The notes below the pieces were generated by a model that did not search any database, was not told the origin of the DNA, and saw only the letters and a program-made list of their open reading frames with translations. The position numbers were made by a program, and so were the translations under genes. DNA of 30,986 bases from Methylobacter sp. GTDB taxonomy: Bacteria; Pseudomonadota; Gammaproteobacteria; Methylococcales; Methylomonadaceae. The DNA is taken from assembly GCF_023227905.1 (NCBI RefSeq), contig NZ_JALOCF010000055.1, positions 1 to 30,986 on the forward strand, in the 5' to 3' direction. Shown piece by piece: positions 25,703-30,986 of this stretch. The first letter of the stretch is position 1; each line of letters starts with the position of its first letter.

Positions 25703-27761
25703 TACTGGATTCGATACAGCGGATATGGCCTCTTACACGGCAGTAGAACGTTATGTTACCAAACCGGCCGGACCGGATAATAAACCCCGCCCCGGCGTGT
25801 TGCTCGGCAGATATCCGCAGAAAAAAGAAACCCGAAACACCGACTTTGAAAAGCTGATCGCTCGTTGGGCCGCCGACGCAAAATTCCTGTTTACCCGGCA
25901 AAAATACAGCCAAAACTACATCGTCAGCCGGATCAATGACTACGAGCACGACTTAAAGCAATTATCCGAGCCTGATTTAACCGCCCAGATTGCCTATATC
26001 CAAGAAAACTTACAACGGTCAGGCTTACAGGAGCCATGGGTTATCCAAGCTTTTGCAACCATCAGGGAAGTCGCCGGCCGCACGCTGGGCAAGCGTCATT
26101 TTGACACGCAGCTGTTAGGCGGTTGGGTGATGATTCACGGCATGGTCGCGCAAATGCAAACCGGCGAAGGCAAAACCCTGGCGGCAACACTGCCCGCCTG
26201 CACCGCTGCCCTGGCAGGGATACCGGTGCACGTGATAACGGCCAACGATTATCTGGCCGCCCGCGATGCCGAGCTTCTGCAACCGCTCTATCAGCGTTTG
26301 GGCCTGGTTGCCGGTTCGGTCATTGACGGCATGGAAACAGATCAACGCCGTAAAATCTATGCAGGCGACATTGTTCACACCACCCATAAACAGATAGCCT
26401 TCGATTATCTGCGGGATAAAATTGCAATGGCCGAAGACACGACGCCTTTTCGGCTGCAATTTAAACAGATACAAAAAGAACGCCGGCATTCATCACGCTT
26501 GTTCTTGCGCGGCTTATGTTTTGCAATTATTGATGAAGCGGACAGCGTGTTGATAGATGAAGCGGGGACTCCGCTGATTATTTCAAAGAACCTGCCTGCC
26601 GAAGACAGCGAGGCAGTCTATGTCGATGCCTTGCATTTAGCGTCAAGGCTCATCATTAACGAACATTTTACGGTAGATTTTGACCAGCGCACCCTCACCT
26701 TAACCGAAGCGGGCGAAAGACATCTGCTTGAAGCGGCCCAGGCGATGGCTGAATTATGGCAAAGCACAAGGCAGCGAAACGCCTTGATAACCCAGGCCCT
26801 GACCGCCCAATACCTGTTTATCGTTAACAAACACTACCTGGTTAGCGACGGCAAAATCCAGCTGATCGATCAACTTACCGGGCGGGTCATGGCGGACAGG
26901 TCTTGGGAACAGGGGCTGCACCAGATGATTGAAGCCAAAGAAAGCTGCGCCATCACCCATCAACGGGAACCGCTGACCCGTATCAGCTACCAGCGTTTTT
27001 TCAGTCGCTACTTAAAACTGGCGGGAACCTCAGGCACTGCAAAGGAAGTCGCAACGGAGCTTCATTCCGTGTATGGCTTGCACGTCGTTGACATTCCGAC
27101 CTATAAACCCTGCCGAAGAAAAATGTTGCCGGAACGGCTGTATCTGGCCGCCGATGCCAAATGGGCAGCCTTGATAACGCGCATCAAAGAGCTCAACCGG
27201 CTTGGCCGCCCCATTTTAATCGGCACTTGTTCGGTAGCGGAATCAGAAGAAATCAGTGCAAAGCTGACAGCGCATAGCCTGCCTCATCAAGTGCTTAACG
27301 CTAAGCAAAACAAGCATGAGGCCGAAATCATAGCCAGGGCCGGACAATCGGGAAACATAACGGTTGCAACCAATATGGCGGGGCGCGGAACCGATATCGA
27401 ACTGGATGCACGCGTTATAGCGCTCGGCGGACTGCATGTGATTGCAATGGCGCGGAACGACGCCCTGCGCATAGATCGCCAATTATATGGCCGGTGCGCC
27501 AGGCAAGGCGACCCAGGCAGCGCGGAAGCCTTTATCTCGCTGCAAGACGAAAGAATAGCGCAGGCTTACCCGGAATCCTTGCTTAAAATTTTTTCCCGGC
27601 TTGCTGGAAATGAGCAACTCGTGCCTGAAAGGCTGGCAAGAATAATCCTGAGATGGCCGCAGAAAAAGATCGAAAACCAACAGGCCGAAATACGCGATCA
27701 GTTAATGAAGCAAGATAAGCAACGAGCCAGAATATTGGCTTTCTCAGGGCGTTTTGAATGA
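25695..27761 (+). CDS. SecA-like ATPase lacking the C-terminal third
   Basis: The protein is 688 aa against about 900 for E. coli SecA. The motor is complete: HFDTQLLGG (135-143), Walker A MQTGEGKT (154-161), TANDYLAARDAELL, DEAD box IIDEADSVLIDEAGTPLI, AGTSGTAK, TNMAGRGTDI (559-568) and the arginine-finger region YGRCARQGDPGS (598-609). A preprotein-binding region lies between motor halves. It stops just after the segment equal to SecA IRKQLLEYDD (here IRDQLMKQDK), so the rest of the helical scaffold with the two-helix finger, the helical wing and the zinc tail are absent. GAGG lies 7 nt before the ATG. The overlap with the protease gene implies coupling. It is probably a specialised translocation motor, not the housekeeping SecA. 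Confidence 0.92.
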   Translation: MSDTGFDTADMASYTAVERYVTKPAGPDNKPRPGVLLGRYPQKKETRNTDFEKLIARWAADAKFLFTRQKYSQNYIVSRINDYEHDLKQLSEPDLTAQIAYIQENLQRSGLQEPWVIQAFATIREVAGRTLGKRHFDTQLLGGWVMIHGMVAQMQTGEGKTLAATLPACTAALAGIPVHVITANDYLAARDAELLQPLYQRLGLVAGSVIDGMETDQRRKIYAGDIVHTTHKQIAFDYLRDKIAMAEDTTPFRLQFKQIQKERRHSSRLFLRGLCFAIIDEADSVLIDEAGTPLIISKNLPAEDSEAVYVDALHLASRLIINEHFTVDFDQRTLTLTEAGERHLLEAAQAMAELWQSTRQRNALITQALTAQYLFIVNKHYLVSDGKIQLIDQLTGRVMADRSWEQGLHQMIEAKESCAITHQREPLTRISYQRFFSRYLKLAGTSGTAKEVATELHSVYGLHVVDIPTYKPCRRKMLPERLYLAADAKWAALITRIKELNRLGRPILIGTCSVAESEEISAKLTAHSLPHQVLNAKQNKHEAEIIARAGQSGNITVATNMAGRGTDIELDARVIALGGLHVIAMARNDALRIDRQLYGRCARQGDPGSAEAFISLQDERIAQAYPESLLKIFSRLAGNEQLVPERLARIILRWPQKKIENQQAEIRDQLMKQDKQRARILAFSGRFE

Positions 27762-27820
27762 TTTTGCAACCATTAATGCTGTGCAAGCGCTACAAACTAC
27801 AGCTTGCTGGCCGAAAAAAC

Positions 27821-27863
27821 TTTTCCTGCCGCTATGCACCTTGGAGCTAAGGCTTATACTGTA
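27821..27863 (+). promoter_or_regulatory. Second copy of the promoter-like motif
   Basis: TTTTCC (27821-27826), CTA (27832-27834) and TTATACTGTA (27854-27863) match the block at 21154-21196 with the same 33-base offset between TTTTCC and TTATACTGTA. It lies in the 131-bp gap after the SecA-like gene, about 30 bp before the ATG at 27893. That suggests a second, co-regulated promoter for the adaptor and adhesin genes. Confidence 0.4.
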
Positions 27864-27892
27864 GCTCATCAATACCAAATAAATTAAAACCC

Positions 27893-28800
27893 ATGCAAAA
27901 AAACAGCCACCCGTTATTTTCAATGAACCCTAAGCTGATAACGATTATGTTCATACTAGGCAGCGGCTATGTTGCCGCACTCCAGGCCGCTGAAACGACA
28001 GAGCTGGACTGCATGGTAAAGCCGGAAATGTATGTAGAACTGAGCAGTCCCGTCGATGGTGTGCTGGAAAGCGTGTTGGTGGAAACCAGCGATAGCGTCC
28101 AGAAAGGCCAGGTTTTGGCAAACTGGAGTCTTCCGTAGAAACGGCGCAAGTCAATCTGTCCAAACAGGAAGCGTCGGTTATCGACGTCATAGAAGGTAAA
28201 AGGATTGAATCGGAATTTTCAAAGCGCAACAAAGACCGTTTCGACCAATTGTACAAAAAGCAGGCAGGGTCATGGGCTGATGACGACAAGGCCAATACCG
28301 AAGCGAACTTGACACGGCTGGCGTTAAATAAAGCCATCAGCGATAAGAAAATAGCGGAACTCAAATTCAAACTGGCGACGGCCCAATTGGAACAAAAATC
28401 CATCAAAAGCCCCATTACCGGCATCGTGATCGAGCGCTATGCCATGCCCGGTGAAACAGTAGAAAACCGGCCCATTATGAAATTGGCCCAGATCGACCCG
28501 CTACGGGTTGAACTGGTGGCTCCGGCCGCGTTGTTTGGGCAAATAAGCAAAGGCATGTCAGCTGAAATCCATCCTGAAAAGCCGGCCAACCAAACCTATC
28601 AGGCAACCGTAACGACAGTGGATAAATTGATTGATCCGGCCAGCGGCAGCTTTACCGTGCGCTTGGCGCTGCCTAATCCCAACGATAAGCTGGTCGGCGG
28701 GGTTAATTGCGTCGCCAAATTTAATTTTCCTTCGGAGCTCCCGACCGCCAACACCAAAAAAACCGCTGCCGAGCCATCGTCATCAAAACCTCATAATTGA
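27893..28800 (+). pseudogene. HlyD-type periplasmic adaptor with a one-base frameshift
   Basis: The first frame has a signal peptide (ITIMFILGSGYVAALQA-AE) and the lipoyl motif ELSSPVDGVLESVLVETSDS, then QKGQVLA, before a premature TAG at about 28136. Adding one A at the run 28120-28122 restores the frame (LESSVETAQVNLSKQEASVI) through to the stop at 28798-28800, giving about 302 aa. The second half has a coiled coil and SIKSPITGIVIERYAMPGET, typical of RND/HlyD adaptors. Start choice is open: ATG at 27893 or 27923, the latter giving a cleaner signal peptide; neither has a strong ribosome site. The gene lies 65 bp before the surface-protein gene. It may be intact if the missing base is a sequencing error. 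Confidence 0.75.
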
Positions 28801-28865
28801 TAAATGAATGACACGTCGATCACTCAAGCAGTCAGAACATGCACAGCCGATAGCCAGGTAAAGTC

Positions 28866-30986
28866 ATGAATAACAAGATTGCGCGTGAATTCAGTCATAA
28901 ACTGATTATGGAAGAGTTGGAAGCACGACAACTTTTTTCCGATGGCATTGAAGGGGTGATGGTACAAGAGCTGTCGCCACAGCCTGCGACTTATGTCGAT
29001 ATAGATTCAAGCACCAACTCAACCGCGCAATCAGGCGATACGGCCATTGCAAGTAATCCAGTCCAGGACGGCGCTAGCCGGGAATTGGTCTTTGTCGATA
29101 CGGATGTCGAAAACTATCAAGAACTGGTCAATGACATTTACAAGCAAAGCGATGCCGAACGAAACATACAAGTCATCCTGCTGGACAATAACCGCGATGG
29201 CATACAGCAAATCACCCAGGCATTAAGCCAATACAGCAATCTCGATGCCGTGCATTTAATATCCCACGGCAGCGACGGCAGCATCGATATCGGCAACAGC
29301 CAACTCAACATCGAAAGCCTGACCCGCAACCAGGAAACGATCATTGCTTGGGGCAACTCGTTTACTGAAAATGGCGACATCCGTATCTACGGGTGTGATG
29401 TTGCCGAAACGCAATCCGGCCAAAATTTCATCGGCTACTTATCCGAACTAACCAGTACCGATGTCGCCGCTTCCGTCGATGCGACCGGCAACTCGGCATT
29501 AGGCGGCGATTGGGACCTGGAATTCAGCACAGGCAGTATTGAGAGCTTAGTGGCCCCGAGTGCAGCCGCACAAGCTAACTGGCAAGGTATCTTGGCGACT
29601 ACGACTTTTCAGGAAGGCGTGAGCGGTTATACCGGAACCACGGATACTTATCTCGATTCCACATTGTCCGGCACGAATTATGGGGCGTCCGGCACATTGC
29701 AAATAATTACTCCGCTGCTGTTGGGTAGTACGCAGCAATCACTGATAAGCTTCGATCTCAGCAGTATTCCTGCAGGCTCCATTGTAACCAGTGCTTCGGT
29801 TACCTTTACCGCGTCGAGCGCTATCGCGTTATTGCCGAGCGTTGATATGTATAAGATGCTGAGCTCTTGGTCGGAAAGCACATCGACATGGAGCAGTTTA
29901 GGCAGCGGCGTATCCACCGACAACAGCGAAGCATCAAGCACTGCCGATGCCAGTTGGGGTGCATTGCTAGGATTAAACGGTACGGCAACGTTCAGCAGCG
30001 CGTCTATGGCTTCGACAGTGCAATCCTGGATTAACAACCCTGCGAGCAATAACGGCTGGTTGCTGACTGCCGGGATAACCTCAGTGCAATTCTATTCGTC
30101 CGAGGAAGCGACAATCGCTTACCGGCCACAATTATCGATTACCTATACTGTACCCACGCCCCCATCCATGGACCTGGACGCTGATAATAGCTCAGGCGCC
30201 ACCGGCAGCAATTACACAACTTCGTTCACAGAAGACGGCCCGGCGGTCAAGGTCGCCGACATCGATGCCACCGTGACTGCGGGCTCCAACTCTATCAGCC
30301 CGAACCTTTCGGGCATGACAATTACAATCAGCAATTTACTGGACGGTGCCGCCGAATCATTGACTGCAACGACGTCAGGAACATCCATCACGGCTTCTTA
30401 TAACGCCGGAGTATTAACACTGTCAGGCTCGGACACCGCAGCGAACTATCAGACGGTATTGCGCACAGTCACTTACAACAACACTTCGAATGCCCCCAGC
30501 ACAACGAGTCGAGTCATTAATGTGGTGGCGACCGACCCTTATGGCGGCAGCAGTACCGCTGTTTCAACAACGATCGCCATAACTGCCGTCAACGACGCCC
30601 CGACCGCGACCAACCTCAGCGCCGCGCAGAGCTACAGCGAAGACACACCGCTGGCGCTGACCGCCATCGTCATCAGCGATGTCGACAGCGCCAGCGTCAC
30701 CGCGACCCTGACCCTGTCGGATGTGGCCGCGGGCAGCCTGAACACCGGCACGTCCGGCGCCGTCACCTCGACCTTCGCGGCCGGGGTCTGGAGCGCCAGC
30801 GGCGCCCTCGCCGACGTCAACGCCCTGCTCGCCGGCCTGACCTTCACCCCGGCCCTGAACGTCAACAGCAACTTTTCGATCGCCACCAGCGTCAGCGATG
30901 GCATCGCCCCGGCCCTGACCGGCAGCAAGGCGATCACCGGCACCGCCGTTAACGACGCCCCGACCGCGACCAACCTCAGCGCCGCG
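28866..30986 (+). CDS. Large repetitive surface protein (LEPR-XLL, DUF4347), partial
   Basis: Open from the ATG at 28866 to the window end (707 codons, no stop). AGG lies 7 nt upstream. There is no classical signal peptide. Instead the N-terminus has ELEARQLFSDGIEG (residues 17-30), close to the LEPR-XLL leader motif of giant surface proteins. Residues about 73-244 match DUF4347 (ELVFVDTDVENYQELVNDIY, LISHGSDGS with H134, IYGCDVA with C177, end NWQGIL). Next comes a DNRLRE-like beta domain (about 248-435: TDTYLDSTLSGTNYGA, SLISFDLSSIPAGSIV). Cadherin/VCBS-like repeats then begin (SFTEDGPAVKVADID, AVNDAPTATNLSA twice). It is probably an exported adhesin or biofilm matrix protein. Confidence 0.88.
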   Translation, partial: MNNKIAREFSHKLIMEELEARQLFSDGIEGVMVQELSPQPATYVDIDSSTNSTAQSGDTAIASNPVQDGASRELVFVDTDVENYQELVNDIYKQSDAERNIQVILLDNNRDGIQQITQALSQYSNLDAVHLISHGSDGSIDIGNSQLNIESLTRNQETIIAWGNSFTENGDIRIYGCDVAETQSGQNFIGYLSELTSTDVAASVDATGNSALGGDWDLEFSTGSIESLVAPSAAAQANWQGILATTTFQEGVSGYTGTTDTYLDSTLSGTNYGASGTLQIITPLLLGSTQQSLISFDLSSIPAGSIVTSASVTFTASSAIALLPSVDMYKMLSSWSESTSTWSSLGSGVSTDNSEASSTADASWGALLGLNGTATFSSASMASTVQSWINNPASNNGWLLTAGITSVQFYSSEEATIAYRPQLSITYTVPTPPSMDLDADNSSGATGSNYTTSFTEDGPAVKVADIDATVTAGSNSISPNLSGMTITISNLLDGAAESLTATTSGTSITASYNAGVLTLSGSDTAANYQTVLRTVTYNNTSNAPSTTSRVINVVATDPYGGSSTAVSTTIAITAVNDAPTATNLSAAQSYSEDTPLALTAIVISDVDSASVTATLTLSDVAAGSLNTGTSGAVTSTFAAGVWSASGALADVNALLAGLTFTPALNVNSNFSIATSVSDGIAPALTGSKAITGTAVNDAPTATNLSAA
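30591..30986 (+). repeat. Start of 360-bp tandem repeats in the surface protein gene
   Basis: The 36 bases at 30591-30626 recur exactly at 30951-30986, so one unit is 360 bp, or 120 residues (NDAPTATNLSAAQSYSEDTP to KAITGTAV). Only one full unit is visible. GC is much higher here than upstream in the same gene: 68% in 30661-30720 versus 43% in 29701-29760, counted by hand. Recent expansion or acquisition of the repeat block is likely. Confidence 0.85.

Noticed and set aside
25695..27761. Housekeeping secA
   Set aside because: Too short by over 200 residues, divergent arginine-finger motif (GRCARQGDPGS) and located in an accessory operon.

Overview
The window is a bacterial chromosome segment, most likely from a gammaproteobacterium. 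The cas proteins and repeat are very close in sequence to the Escherichia coli type I-E set. The accessory genes (DUF3422, DUF1259, a LEPR-XLL/DUF4347 surface protein) would suit an environmental, possibly methanotroph-like gammaproteobacterium. That last placement is an impression, not proof.

Left part (1-2538): a palindromic extragenic element, then a J-domain/Sel1-repeat protein and a DUF3422 protein, both on the + strand. Centre-left (2566-14949): a complete type I-E CRISPR-Cas locus transcribed on the minus strand. Its order is WYL regulator, cas3, cse1, cse2, cas7e, cas5e, cas6e, a Phd/YefM-ParE toxin-antitoxin pair, cas1, cas2, an 85-bp leader, and an array of 53 repeats and 52 spacers. 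cas3 to cas6e are tightly packed (4-14 bp overlaps or gaps). The toxin-antitoxin pair, with its own promoter-like sequence, and a hairpin-rich gap separate interference genes from adaptation genes. The leader-distal repeat (2566) is degenerate, as expected for the oldest end.

Centre-right (16454-20795, + strand): a secreted DUF1259 (LppY/LpqO-like) protein, then a two-gene unit of a membrane protein with two degenerate J-like domains and an outer-membrane-type lipoprotein with TPR-like repeats.

Right part (21270-30986, + strand) is the most interesting region. In order it holds a small frameshifted gene of unknown function, a GAF-GAF-TM-HlyD adaptor, an M50 site-2-type metalloprotease fused to an HlyD-like region, a SecA paralogue truncated after the motor, a second (frameshifted) HlyD-like periplasmic adaptor, and the start of a large repetitive surface protein. 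That last protein carries a LEPR-XLL-type leader, a DUF4347 domain, a DNRLRE-like domain and 120-residue tandem repeats, and runs off the window. I infer a dedicated export/sorting machine encoded next to its substrate. Two genes here carry single-base losses in or near A-runs, so sequencing error must be excluded before calling them pseudogenes.
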